A DNA stretch of 56,377 bases. Source: a virus. Positions 9,907-19,020 of the stretch are shown piece by piece. The stretch lies in the IMG/VR virus record IMGVR_UViG_3300042465_002016, positions 1-56,377 of that record; one strand, given 5' to 3'. Both the position numbers and the translations under genes were made by a program. The number at the start of each line of letters is the position of its first letter. Position 1 is the stretch's first letter. The notes beneath the pieces were generated by a model. The model made no database searches and was not told the DNA's origin. It saw nothing but the letters and a program-made list of their open reading frames with translations.

Positions 9907-10566
9907 TTAGTATCTATTCTTCTCATAAAATCCCTTTTCCTTAATAAAACTAACAAGCACGTATCTTATGGGTCCTGCACCTACGTGCCTTACGCCATGA
10001 TTATACTCGTCATTTCCTGGAAAAAGAACTAATGACCCAGGCTTAGGTTTTAGTTCTAGTCCACTGTTTGCAAAAAACAATTCTCCATCAACATAGTCAT
10101 CATTTAAATACAAAATGGCAGCATACTTAATAGAAGGATCGGTATGCTGGTCTGTATGCGCCTTTAGCTCAACGCCTTCTTGCATTCTTTGAATAGTAGC
10201 AAAACCACTTACCTCTAATGAGTTATCTACCTTTTCAACTAAATCATTTAACCTATTAAATAATGCTCTTTGAAATGGATATTTTCCTATATTTAAATTT
10301 TTGTCTTGCCAGTTTTTAGTTATTTCAAATTTTCCTTCAGCAACTAAGTTTTCAACATCATCTCTACCAAATTTTTGCATACAAAAGTTTTTTAAGTTAG
10401 CGTTATATTCTATAAACCACTCTTCGTTTGGAGTTGATTTGATAACGTCAAAAATTTTATCTAACTCTTCTTTAGATAAGAAGTCTTTAACTATCAAAGC
10501 TTCACCATTAATTTCTTCAACCTGAAAGTTATTTTTTTCTAATATGTCTTTTAAGAAATTAGGCAT
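9907..10566 (-). CDS. 2-oxoglutarate/Fe(II) dioxygenase (2 of 6)
   Basis: 219 residues. His137-x-Asp139 (KAHTDQ), distal His190 (YNHGV) and Arg201 (PIRYV) complete the iron and 2-oxoglutarate site. YLNDDYVDGEL follows the metal motif. It overlaps the preceding dioxygenase gene by 8 bases, so the two are likely co-translated. The N-terminal 100 residues differ from the other five copies, implying a different substrate-recognition part. Confidence 0.86.
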   Translation of the reverse strand: MPNFLKDILEKNNFQVEEINGEALIVKDFLSKEELDKIFDVIKSTPNEEWFIEYNANLKNFCMQKFGRDDVENLVAEGKFEITKNWQDKNLNIGKYPFQRALFNRLNDLVEKVDNSLEVSGFATIQRMQEGVELKAHTDQHTDPSIKYAAILYLNDDYVDGELFFANSGLELKPKPGSLVLFPGNDEYNHGVRHVGAGPIRYVLVSFIKEKGFYEKNRY

Positions 10567-11317
10567 TATTATCTAGATCCTCTACTTTATACTTATTTCC
10601 ATCAGCATCTAGTTTCCAACCTTGTTTTAAAAGTTCTTGCCATTCAGCTCTTTCAATTTCTTGCTGTGCTCTTGTTGCTTTCATTTCTTCTGCCCAAGCA
10701 TCTCTTAATTCCTGTGGATAGTCAGACTCTTCTCTATCGTCCCAGAAAGATCCAATAGTGTATCTTACTCCACTTTCTATTAGGGATACTTCGTGCATGT
10801 TATTAAATCCCCCGTCAAAAACGGCAAGCATTCCAACTTCTGGTTTAATCTCTATGTTTTGACTTGGAAATTTAAGCAGCCCTCCTTCAAAATCATCATT
10901 AAGATATAAAAAACCTGCATAGCGGCTTCTTGTAAATGCGCCTGATTTTCCTTCAGAGTCTGTATTGTCAGAATGTATTCTTGCGTATGCGCCAGGCTCC
11001 CACTTTTGGGTGTGATATCCAATCTTAGAGATTATTTTTGAATCAAGGTTGTGGACTGAAGCAATTGCCTCTGGCATTATTTTTTCAATGTCTGAAAAAA
11101 TAGTTGGAGATAGCCCAACCTCCAATAATTCTTTATCATTATTTTGTGGCAATACTGAAGAATATGATTCATAAAATGAAATAGGCATCCAAGAAATTAC
11201 ACCATTATTTGCCTGAGCATCTAAAGCTTGAATCATTTTTTTGCAATCTTCTCTGCTTATAAAATTTTTATAAACTACTATGTCTTTTGTTATTCTATCT
11301 TTATTGTTTAAATTCAT
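10559..11317 (-). CDS. 2-oxoglutarate/Fe(II) dioxygenase (3 of 6)
   Basis: 252 residues. His115-x-Asp117 (RIHSDN), His175 (NMHEV) and Arg185 form the predicted active site; YLNDDFEGG follows. A charged C-terminal extension of about 50 residues, rich in Glu/Arg/Lys, is not shared by the other copies. Start and stop touch the neighbouring dioxygenase genes, indicating one operon. Confidence 0.87.
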   Translation of the reverse strand: MNLNNKDRITKDIVVYKNFISREDCKKMIQALDAQANNGVISWMPISFYESYSSVLPQNNDKELLEVGLSPTIFSDIEKIMPEAIASVHNLDSKIISKIGYHTQKWEPGAYARIHSDNTDSEGKSGAFTRSRYAGFLYLNDDFEGGLLKFPSQNIEIKPEVGMLAVFDGGFNNMHEVSLIESGVRYTIGSFWDDREESDYPQELRDAWAEEMKATRAQQEIERAEWQELLKQGWKLDADGNKYKVEDLDNNA

Positions 11318-11997
11318 TATGGTTGCCTATCTCCTGTGTGTTTTGTAATCTCCCAAAAAAATGGGCAAGTAAATCTTAAACCACTTTTAATCTCAGTTAC
11401 TCCATGAATATAATTTTTATCTCCTGGGAAAAAATAAGCAGCACCCTTTTTAGGTTTAAACTGTATACCTTGTAGTGGGAAGTATAACTCTCCACCTTCG
11501 TAGTCGTCATTTAAATAAAACAAACTAGAAAGATCATAGTTAGGAAAATCATTTGGAGTTCCAGCATCTGGTCCTTCGTGAAGCTCTTTGTCTGCATGAG
11601 GATTTTGAAATTGTCCTGGAAGCCATTTAACAATAGTGGTTCCAGTAGGGATAACTTCTACTTTATAAAATTCTTCAATTATTGGTCTTAGCCTTTGAAA
11701 TAGTCCAGCAATGACTGGTGAGATATTGGGATCATTTTTGTCTAAAGTTGGTTGAGTTGCCACTCTATCTTTCCAGTAATCTGAGTCATAAGTAACAGTT
11801 CCATTTTCATTTGTATGGCTTTGAGTTATGTCCCAAATTGTTAAAGATTTAGCAGACTTTTCTAAAAACTCTATCTCTTCTTTAGTCATAAAGTTTTCTA
11901 GCTCAACAATCATATCTTTGCTATCTCCAAACCAGCCAGACGGAGTTATAGAAGGTAGTCTTTTTACTACTGTATATGATTGATTATTTTGTTCCAT
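11317..11997 (-). CDS. 2-oxoglutarate/Fe(II) dioxygenase (4 of 6), leaderless start
   Basis: 226 residues from the ATG at 11997. His134-x-Asp136 (NPHADK), His198 (YIHGV) and Arg208 form the active site. An in-frame ATG at 12066 would add 23 residues and overlap the next gene by 50 bases; I prefer 11997 because TATAAT (12004-12009) lies exactly 6 bases before it, the leaderless arrangement repeated elsewhere in this phage. This would also make 11997 the head of a transcript covering the dioxygenases to its left. Confidence 0.85.
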   Translation of the reverse strand: MEQNNQSYTVVKRLPSITPSGWFGDSKDMIVELENFMTKEEIEFLEKSAKSLTIWDITQSHTNENGTVTYDSDYWKDRVATQPTLDKNDPNISPVIAGLFQRLRPIIEEFYKVEVIPTGTTIVKWLPGQFQNPHADKELHEGPDAGTPNDFPNYDLSSLFYLNDDYEGGELYFPLQGIQFKPKKGAAYFFPGDKNYIHGVTEIKSGLRFTCPFFWEITKHTGDRQP

Positions 11998-12016
11998 ATT
12001 TTTATTATACCATTTT

Positions 12017-12742
12017 CTATTCGTATGACCTTCTAGTCCAAACTTTTTTTCGATAGACTCCTCCATCTGGGATACGATATTTTTTACTATTTTCTATATT
12101 GTTATGAGTTATTTCTATTTCTGTGGGAATACTAATTTCAGATTTCCAGTCTTCCCTTAAAAATGGCAAAAGCTGAGCATACGGAGTTCCTGCTGGGATA
12201 ATTCCAGTCCAATCTTTTTGTATAAAAAATGGCATTAATCCAGGAAGGTTAACTTTATCGTTATCAACAATTCCAGAAACTGTCATAAATGGCAAATCAT
12301 AACGATTGAATGGAGATACATACAAAACACTATATCCATCTGGAACTTTAACTCCCCACTCAGGCCACCAAGCAAAGTGAGTTTTTTGGTATCCTTCAGG
12401 GTTGTGAAAGTCTTGCATTGGAGGCCTAGTTGTAACAAAATTTAAATATGCTTTATCTTCAACTCTTGCATCAATAGTTCCATCTTCAGTTATAAAAAAT
12501 TCTACATCGCATGGAGTTACCAAACTATACCCAGTAGTTAAAATATCAAGTACCGAAGGACAGGCTTTCCAGGTAGGAGTTTTTCCAAAACCTGGAGTCT
12601 CATGATACTCACCATTTCCCATCTTAAAAAATCTATCAGCTTCGCTATACCATCTAGGAATTAATTTTGATGTTGATAAAGGTTTTAATTCACTATCTTT
12701 TGTAAGCCAATTTTTATTAGCTATAAATTCAATTATTTTCAT
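12017..12742 (-). CDS. conserved unknown protein, paralogue of the next gene
   Basis: 241 residues. The centre has TGYSLVTPCDVEFFI (91-105) and, later, GIIPAGTPYAQLLPF. The same two landmarks occur in the neighbouring 12729-13451 gene. The layout (an IPRWY segment, a TGY-x3-PCDV motif, an AGTP-x-A-x3-P motif) reminds me of the DUF6065 family, but I cannot verify that. Sandwiched between dioxygenase genes and probably in their operon; could be a partner or substrate-handling protein. Confidence 0.7.
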   Translation of the reverse strand: MKIIEFIANKNWLTKDSELKPLSTSKLIPRWYSEADRFFKMGNGEYHETPGFGKTPTWKACPSVLDILTTGYSLVTPCDVEFFITEDGTIDARVEDKAYLNFVTTRPPMQDFHNPEGYQKTHFAWWPEWGVKVPDGYSVLYVSPFNRYDLPFMTVSGIVDNDKVNLPGLMPFFIQKDWTGIIPAGTPYAQLLPFLREDWKSEISIPTEIEITHNNIENSKKYRIPDGGVYRKKVWTRRSYE

Positions 12743-13451
12743 TCATGCTCCTTGTATTATCAATGACACTAAGTTTTAAATTTTTAACCTCGTGTGATCC
12801 AACTGACTCACCTTTTTCATTTACAGCATTTCTATACCAATCGGTCCATTCACCAGATTTATTAATTTCTTGTGCTGCAGTACCATATGCCGTTAATGAT
12901 TCTCCATATTCTTGCGTATAAATAAAATCAACTATTTCAATTGATTCATCTTGTAAAGAAGTTAATGATATAGGAATTATTGTTGCTAATGGAGTTCCTG
13001 CTTTAATAGTAATTTCTTTGTTTGGAGTTTTACATTTAATTGCTAATGGAAAGTCTGTATTTAAAAAAGATGTTGATATTAAAGAAGAAACAACTTCTAT
13101 ATCTGTATTAAAATAATTTTGAGGATTTATGGCAATGACGCTTGTTGTTTCATTTGTTCTTAAAATAAAACCCGTATTAAAACTAACGGTAGATTGTCCT
13201 CTTCCAGTGTATGCATAATTATTGCCTTCTAAAATTGTTACATTATTACTGCTTGTATCGTTGATACCGTTCCAAATAAAATTTATATCTACTGGGCATG
13301 ATATACTCCAACCAACAACATTAGCAGAAGTTACTGGATGACACCTATAGGCATGGCCTTGTGGAGTTTCATCCATCCAATCTCTTTTAATAGACATAGG
13401 GCTTATTGTAAATGCTAAAGGCGTTTTCTTATAACAAGTAATTATTGACAT
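12729..13451 (-). CDS. conserved unknown protein, divergent paralogue
   Basis: 240 residues sharing with the gene to its left the order GWSI-x-CPVDI-x-F (48-58) then AGTPLATIIPI. The identity otherwise looks low. It overlaps both neighbours (14 bases at the left, 1 base at the right), which indicates coupled translation with a dioxygenase. No catalytic motif is visible; beta-rich composition. Confidence 0.68.
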   Translation of the reverse strand: MSIITCYKKTPLAFTISPMSIKRDWMDETPQGHAYRCHPVTSANVVGWSISCPVDINFIWNGINDTSSNNVTILEGNNYAYTGRGQSTVSFNTGFILRTNETTSVIAINPQNYFNTDIEVVSSLISTSFLNTDFPLAIKCKTPNKEITIKAGTPLATIIPISLTSLQDESIEIVDFIYTQEYGESLTAYGTAAQEINKSGEWTDWYRNAVNEKGESVGSHEVKNLKLSVIDNTRSMNENN

Positions 13452-14125
13452 TATGACCCAGTTTCTTGATACATTTCTGGGGTATGGAATTTACTGCTAT
13501 AGTCAAGCATTGTTACTAATGAATACTTAGTCCCAGAATGAACCACTTTTGCTTTATGAGGATACATAAAATTAGATGGGAATAATACAACATCTCCAGC
13601 TTTTGGAGTATAGGTAATTCCTTGCAGCCTAAAAAATAACTCTCCGCCTTCAAAATTATCATTAATATAGGCAACTAAAGAAACAGTACAATTATATGAG
13701 AACCCATGATCATGGTGCTCCATAAAGTGATGTCCTGCCTCATACTTAATAAAATTAAATGCTTCCCAGTACTTTAAATTATAAATATTAAATCTTCTAC
13801 AATAGTCTTCTACTGCTAACTTTTGTCTGTCATAGCAATCTTGCCAAATACTCTGAAGTTTAATAGAGCTTTCTGATTTATCATTTTCAATATCTGTTTT
13901 TTTAAATTTAAAATCAACACAGTCTCTATATTCTGGCATTAGTTGTTTATATCCTACATAAGCTGGCTGCCAAGCATACCCCTCAGATCCAAGAGGTTTT
14001 AGTACATTTTCTAGTCTATTAATAATATCTAGATCTGTTGGCAAAACATCATGATAAACAAATATTCCTGGAGCAATTTCTTCATAACTACTCCAAGGCT
14101 CTAATATTTTATTTTCTGTATTCAT
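13451..14125 (-). CDS. 2-oxoglutarate/Fe(II) dioxygenase (5 of 6)
   Basis: 224 residues. His137-x-Asp139 (EHHDHG), distal His190 (YPHKAKV) and Lys200 (GTKYS). It shares DAV/DCV-DFKFK, EAFNF-x-KYE and SYNCTVS with the next gene, so copies 5 and 6 are a recent pair, distinct from copies 1-4. The 2-oxoglutarate-binding residue is Lys rather than Arg in this pair. Confidence 0.87.
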   Translation of the reverse strand: MNTENKILEPWSSYEEIAPGIFVYHDVLPTDLDIINRLENVLKPLGSEGYAWQPAYVGYKQLMPEYRDCVDFKFKKTDIENDKSESSIKLQSIWQDCYDRQKLAVEDYCRRFNIYNLKYWEAFNFIKYEAGHHFMEHHDHGFSYNCTVSLVAYINDNFEGGELFFRLQGITYTPKAGDVVLFPSNFMYPHKAKVVHSGTKYSLVTMLDYSSKFHTPEMYQETGS

Positions 14126-14138
14126 ATAATCTCCTATT

Positions 14139-14852
14139 TTAATTTCTTGTGTGGCCTAAAAGATTTATATCCGTCATAACAACAACGCAATATTTTGTTC
14201 CTGTTTTCATTGGCAAAGAGGCGTGTTCATAAATATAGTTTGAAGGAAAAATAGCTATATCACCAACTTTTGGAGTATAAACAAAATTATCTAATCTTGG
14301 AAATTTAATTTCTCCTCCTTCATAATCATCATTAATATATATTACTGCAGAAACTGTACAGTTATAAGAAGGGCCATGATCTGCATGAATATTGAAATGA
14401 GTTCCTTCACCTTCATACTTAACAAAATTAAATGCTTCATAATATGTAACATCTATGCCCCAGTAATGTGCATAATCATCTACACACATTTTTAATTTTT
14501 GATATATCTCTTCATGGAGATCAATTAGCTCGCCATTACTTTTATCTCTTGGTCCAAGATTTTCTTGCTTGTATTTAAAATCTACAGCATCTCTTGCTTT
14601 TTTAATTGGAACATCAGAGTTTGTTACTTGTGCTTCAGACCATTTATATTTACTATTGCCAGACAAGTTGTACTCAAGTGTATCAATATATCTTTGTGAA
14701 TCATCTTTAGAAAAAACATTATGATAAATGTTTAATCCTAGTCCTGGATTACTAATTGAAATATTACTTTGGGGCATTAATCTTTTAATTCTTGTTGAAA
14801 CTGTTTCAGATCTATCTTTAGTAAACCAAGTATTTTCATTTTCATTATACAT
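14139..14852 (-). CDS. 2-oxoglutarate/Fe(II) dioxygenase (6 of 6)
   Basis: 237 residues. His156-x-Asp158 (NIHADHG), His210 (YEHAS) and Lys220 (GTKYC). Paralogue of the preceding gene with a 20-residue longer N-terminus. A GGGGA ribosome site lies 10 bases before the ATG and TATAAT about 40 bases further upstream (minus strand), so it probably heads the dioxygenase operon. Confidence 0.87.
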   Translation of the reverse strand: MYNENENTWFTKDRSETVSTRIKRLMPQSNISISNPGLGLNIYHNVFSKDDSQRYIDTLEYNLSGNSKYKWSEAQVTNSDVPIKKARDAVDFKYKQENLGPRDKSNGELIDLHEEIYQKLKMCVDDYAHYWGIDVTYYEAFNFVKYEGEGTHFNIHADHGPSYNCTVSAVIYINDDYEGGEIKFPRLDNFVYTPKVGDIAIFPSNYIYEHASLPMKTGTKYCVVVMTDINLLGHTRN

Positions 14853-14930
14853 ATTTATAATATCCCCATCTTTAAACGCTATATTTTATTATATCATAAA
14901 AAGGTTATTTAAAACAAAATATAGTGAGTG

Positions 14931-15158
14931 TTACCACTTATCAATAGGGCATTTAGCTGCTTCATAAGTTGCCTTTAATTTCATAAAGCATCCACATTCT
15001 TTACATTGTGAAGTAAGCTTAATATATTTTGGACAACCTTGACATATAGTTAATCTTTCATTAGATAATTCTTCAGAGGCTCTTCCTATGTTTGGATTAA
15101 ACACATCTAAAGGGGTAACTCCATTTTTTTCTTTATATCTTTCCCATGCGCTTTTCAT
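14931..15158 (-). CDS. small zinc-ribbon protein, CPIDKW type
   Basis: 75 residues with four or more Cys in ordered spacing: CQGCPKY, then CKECGCFMK-x-KA, then AKCPIDKW at the C-terminus. A second copy of the same module is at 29443-29637 on the other strand. The Cys pattern suggests zinc binding. Function unknown. A TATAAT lies about 25 bases upstream of the start. Confidence 0.72.
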   Translation of the reverse strand: MKSAWERYKEKNGVTPLDVFNPNIGRASEELSNERLTICQGCPKYIKLTSQCKECGCFMKLKATYEAAKCPIDKW

Positions 15159-15206
15159 AATTAAATCCTTTTCTTTATTTTAATTATATCATAAGCTTAT
15201 TTAATT

Positions 15207-16151
15207 TTAAGGCCAGTAATATAATCCATCGCCATTACTCATGCAAGGAACATTGCTTGATTGGGTATATGTTGCACCGCTAAAGCCAGAACCTGTAGTG
15301 CAACAATAGGGGCTAGGACATCCCCCCGAATAGGCTGGACTCATTCTGCAAAATCTAGTTGAGGTATTCCAATTACAAAATGTTCCATTATATGATAAAA
15401 CTGAATTAGCAAGGCAACCTACCGAGCTGTTCCAGCTTCCACAATACCAAGTTTGTGCTACAAAGTATGGGAAGAATGGGAAAAAGGGTGGGAAAAATGG
15501 TGGAAAGAATGGGGATAACGTAGTAATAGATCCAGATGCAGCAGAAGCAATGCTTGTGCCGTTAGCGTTTGTTGCGGTAATTGTATAAGTCTGAGAAGTG
15601 CCTGCGGTATCAGCAATAGTAATTGGAGAAGTAGCACCTGTACCAGTTGTAGCGTCGCTGCCAGTTACTGTGTAAGAGCTAATTGCTTTTCCACCAGTAG
15701 CTGGTGCTGAGAAAGCAATAGAGTTTTGATTTACACCAGCTGTTGCAGTTGGGGCAGACATAGTTGCAGGAACTGTTGTTACAGTAACTGAAGAAGATGT
15801 TGTTCCTGTTGCAGTCCCTGAAGCGTTAGACGCTCTAACTAAAAATGTGTATGCTGTATTTGAGGCAAGCCCTTCAAAAGTATATGAAGCGGTTGCGCTA
15901 CCTGTTGTAACAGTATAAGTAGATGGTGTACTTGTAATAGTATAAGATGTTGCTGCTGGAGACAAAGCTGGAAGGGTCCATGCAAGGCTTGCAGCGGCTC
16001 CTGTGCCTGCTGCAGAAGCTGTTGAGGTGGTATTTGCTGTTGCCAAATAAGGACGAGACGTAGCAACATCGCTAGCAGTTAAACTTGTTACATTTAATGG
16101 CTCTAAAAAGTCATTAGAGGCTGACGAACGTTTTCCAGTCTTTTTAGCCAT
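15207..16151 (-). CDS. FN3-repeat adhesin with FFPP hinge and Cys-rich tip (twin A)
   Basis: 314 residues. A conserved N-terminal anchor (about 1-40), two fibronectin type III-like domains (about 40-130 and 130-215), then a Pro/Phe hinge of FFPP repeats (about 217-232) and a tip of about 80 residues rich in Cys, Trp, Ser and Tyr. The first 215 residues are almost the same as in the gene immediately upstream, but the tips are unrelated. This suggests a tail-fibre or receptor-binding protein with an exchangeable tip. Virion location is inferred from FN3 content and neighbours. Confidence 0.75.
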   Translation of the reverse strand: MAKKTGKRSSASNDFLEPLNVTSLTASDVATSRPYLATANTTSTASAAGTGAAASLAWTLPALSPAATSYTITSTPSTYTVTTGSATASYTFEGLASNTAYTFLVRASNASGTATGTTSSSVTVTTVPATMSAPTATAGVNQNSIAFSAPATGGKAISSYTVTGSDATTGTGATSPITIADTAGTSQTYTITATNANGTSIASAASGSITTLSPFFPPFFPPFFPFFPYFVAQTWYCGSWNSSVGCLANSVLSYNGTFCNWNTSTRFCRMSPAYSGGCPSPYCCTTGSGFSGATYTQSSNVPCMSNGDGLYYWP

Positions 16152-16186
16152 TTGCTTTTATTCTCCCTTTAGAGTATACAAAAATC

Positions 16187-17029
16187 CTATTGTCCATAAC
16201 ATTTTCCACTAAATTGACCACAATTATTAAGCCACCCCCACCTTTGAGTATTTTGCTGATAGGTTGTAAAACCGCACTGAGCAATTGGATATGTTAAAGT
16301 GTAATAAAATCTATCTTGATCGTTGCTTGCTACTACGCAAAAGTATGGAAAGAATGGAAAGAACGGTGGAAAGAAAGGTGGAAAGAAAGGAGATAATGTA
16401 GTAATTGAGCCAGATGCAGCAGAAGCAATAGATGCACCATTAGCATTAGTTGCTCGAACTGTATAAGTCTGTGATGTTCCTGCAGTATCAGCAATAATAA
16501 TTGGAGAAGTAGCTCCAGTGCCTGATGTACCATCGGAACCATTTACAGTATATGAACTAATTGCTTTTCCACCAGTAGCTGGTGCTGAGAAAGCAATAGA
16601 GTTTTGATTTGCTCCAGCAGTTGGAGTTGGTGCAGACATTGTGGCTGGAACTGTTGTTACTGTAACAGAACTTGAAGTTGTGCCTGTTGCAGTCCCTGCA
16701 GCATTAGATGCTCTAACTAAAAATGTATACGCTGTATTTGAAGCAAGTCCTTCAAAAGTATAAGAAGCAGTTGCGCTGCCTGTTGTTACGGTATATGTAC
16801 TTGGGGTTGTTGTAATAGTATAAGATGTTGCTGCTGGAGATAATGCTGGAAGGGTCCATGCAAGGCTTGCAGCGGCTCCTGTGCCTGCTGCTGAGGCTGT
16901 TGAGGTAGTATTTGCTGTTGCCAAATAAGGACGAGATGTGCCAACGTCTGAGGCTGTTAGGCTTGTTACATTTAATGGCTCTAAAAAGTCATTAGAGGCT
17001 GACGAACGTTTTCCAGTCTTTTTAGCCAT
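16187..17029 (-). CDS. FN3-repeat adhesin with FFPP hinge and different tip (twin B)
   Basis: 280 residues with the same anchor, two FN3 domains and FFPP hinge as twin A, followed by a different 50-residue tip with three or four Cys and many aromatic residues. A stretch of about 75 bases around the start codons of both twins is nearly identical in DNA, so the duplication is recent or maintained by gene conversion. Likely a tail adhesin. Confidence 0.75.
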   Translation of the reverse strand: MAKKTGKRSSASNDFLEPLNVTSLTASDVGTSRPYLATANTTSTASAAGTGAAASLAWTLPALSPAATSYTITTTPSTYTVTTGSATASYTFEGLASNTAYTFLVRASNAAGTATGTTSSSVTVTTVPATMSAPTPTAGANQNSIAFSAPATGGKAISSYTVNGSDGTSGTGATSPIIIADTAGTSQTYTVRATNANGASIASAASGSITTLSPFFPPFFPPFFPFFPYFCVVASNDQDRFYYTLTYPIAQCGFTTYQQNTQRWGWLNNCGQFSGKCYGQ

Positions 17030-17045
17030 TTGCTTTATCCCCTTG

Positions 17046-18980
17046 TTAAGCTGTTAGATCGCCGTAAACAACCCAAGTGTTTGTTGCTCTTTTAAAAAGA
17101 GTTGCAGTTGACCATTGTGTTCTTAATTTTAATCCTGGTGTTGAGTTTACTGTTACTCCAGCATCTCCAGCAATTGTTACTTGACCTGTTGAGGTTTGAA
17201 GAATATCAATTGAGGTTCCAACTGGGAAGGCTACTGCTGAGTTTAGTGGAATTGTAATTGTTGTTGCAGTTGCTTTTGCAACCTCAATTAATGAATCTCT
17301 TTCAGTTAATGCTGATAGTGTGTAAGAATCTGTCTTTTGAATAATTGGTGTACGAGAAGGAGTTCCTTCTTTTGTCTGTGTACCGTCTGAAAATACTACA
17401 CCAGATGAAGGTGTAACTGTTGTTGCTTCAAGAGCGCCTACTGCAAGTGCATCAAGTGAACCTTCGCCAAATGCTACTGTTGTTGATGGCTCTGTTGCTA
17501 CATCCTTAAACAACTTCCACTTAGCATCTGATACATCTCTCACAAAACCTGCGTGTTTTGCAGTACCGTCTGTGTAACCAACTACAATACCAAGATCTAC
17601 TGTATTTGCTGCATTTAAGTGAGCAAGCTGTACAAGGTTATCTTCGATTGTAATAGATGTTGAAGATGCGCTAAATGTTGTACCGTTAACTGTTAAGTTT
17701 CCGTTAACAACAACGTCATTTGTTGATGTAACTGTTCCAGTAAAAGTAGGTGCTGAGAGTGGTGCTTTTGCATCTAATTGAGTTTGAATAGCTGATGTTA
17801 CACCATCTAGGTAACCAAGTTCGGTAGCAGAGACTGTTGATGATGGGGCAATCTTTGTCCAGTCAATTGCTGCTGCTGCATTAATGTCTGCATTTGCAAT
17901 TGTGCCATCAAGAATCATTGTGCTTGTTACAGTACCAGAAGGCAATGTTACAGTGCCTGTAAAGGTGGGTGAGGCTAATGGTGCTTTAGCATCCATTTGT
18001 GTTTGAATAGCAGAAGTAACACCATCTAAGTATCCAATTTCAACATCTGATACATTAAGAACAGTTGCTTGCTTGCCATTTAGTTGTGTTTGAATAGCTG
18101 AGGTAACGCCATTGAGATATCCAATTTCTGTGTCTGAAACATCAGTAACAATTGCTTGCTTATTATTTAATTGTGTTTGAATTGCTGAAGTAACTCCGTC
18201 TACATAATTAAGTTCTTGTGTTGATAGCGATGCACCAGAAAGAATATTTAATTCTGCAGTAGTTGCTGTAACTCCATTAAGAATATTTAACTGTGCAGCA
18301 GAAGCAACTACTCCATCAAGAATATTTAATTCTGAAGTAGATGCTGTGATTCCATCAAGAACATTTAGCTCTGTAGCAGTTGCTAAAAGAACCACATCTT
18401 CATTAATTTTTGGAGAAGTTAAAGTTTTATTAGTAATAGTTTGAGTGTTATCAGATAAAACAACTGTTCCAGTAGCATCTGGAAATGTAATAATTCTATC
18501 TGCTGTTGGATCTGTAACCTTAAGGCTGGTTTCAAAATCATTTGCTGTAGTACCTTCAAATTTAATCTCATTCTGAACTTCAAGGATTGTGCTGTTAACA
18601 GTTGTAGTAGTACCACTTACTGTTAAGTCTCCTGATACTGTTACGTTACCGCTACCGTCAGCAAGAACAACTGTTCCTGTGGCATTTGGAAGTGTAATAG
18701 TGCGATCAGCAGTAGGATCAGTTACTGCAAGAGTAGTTTCATATGCATCTGATGTTGCACCTTCAAATGTAATGCTTGAACCAAAAGATGGATTTGCTGT
18801 TGAGTTAGCATCGATAAAGTAGTCAAGGTTTAGCCAGTGATTTGTACCGTCACCAATTTTAAATTTGTTTGTATCGGTTTCGTACCCGATTTCTCCTGCG
18901 TTTAGGATAGGACCGTTGCCACTGTTAGTAGAGATCCACTGTGCTGCTGTACCTCTACGCTGTTGCATTCTTGTTGCCAT
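17046..18980 (-). CDS. tail fibre protein with Mtd-N-like anchor and ELNxLDG repeats
   Basis: 644 residues. QRRGTAAQW (7-15) and GEIGYETDTNKFKIGDG (30-46) match the N-terminal domain seen in major tropism determinant and many fibre proteins. Two DRTITLP/DRIITFP segments are followed by a run of ELNxLDG/ELGYLDGVTSAIQTQL repeats (about 200-400), typical of fibrous phage tails. The C-terminal 95 residues resemble those of the gene at 25106-25849. GGGAGG ribosome site and an upstream TATAAT support the start. Confidence 0.85.
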   Translation of the reverse strand: MATRMQQRRGTAAQWISTNSGNGPILNAGEIGYETDTNKFKIGDGTNHWLNLDYFIDANSTANPSFGSSITFEGATSDAYETTLAVTDPTADRTITLPNATGTVVLADGSGNVTVSGDLTVSGTTTTVNSTILEVQNEIKFEGTTANDFETSLKVTDPTADRIITFPDATGTVVLSDNTQTITNKTLTSPKINEDVVLLATATELNVLDGITASTSELNILDGVVASAAQLNILNGVTATTAELNILSGASLSTQELNYVDGVTSAIQTQLNNKQAIVTDVSDTEIGYLNGVTSAIQTQLNGKQATVLNVSDVEIGYLDGVTSAIQTQMDAKAPLASPTFTGTVTLPSGTVTSTMILDGTIANADINAAAAIDWTKIAPSSTVSATELGYLDGVTSAIQTQLDAKAPLSAPTFTGTVTSTNDVVVNGNLTVNGTTFSASSTSITIEDNLVQLAHLNAANTVDLGIVVGYTDGTAKHAGFVRDVSDAKWKLFKDVATEPSTTVAFGEGSLDALAVGALEATTVTPSSGVVFSDGTQTKEGTPSRTPIIQKTDSYTLSALTERDSLIEVAKATATTITIPLNSAVAFPVGTSIDILQTSTGQVTIAGDAGVTVNSTPGLKLRTQWSTATLFKRATNTWVVYGDLTA

Positions 18981-19020
18981 ATTTATGTCCTCCCAGACCT
19001 TTTACTATTATATCAGATAA

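Noticed and set aside
15207-17029. Diversity-generating retroelement
   Set aside because: The twin genes look like variable-tip proteins, but there is no reverse transcriptase or template repeat with adenine-specific changes in the window; ordinary duplication explains them.
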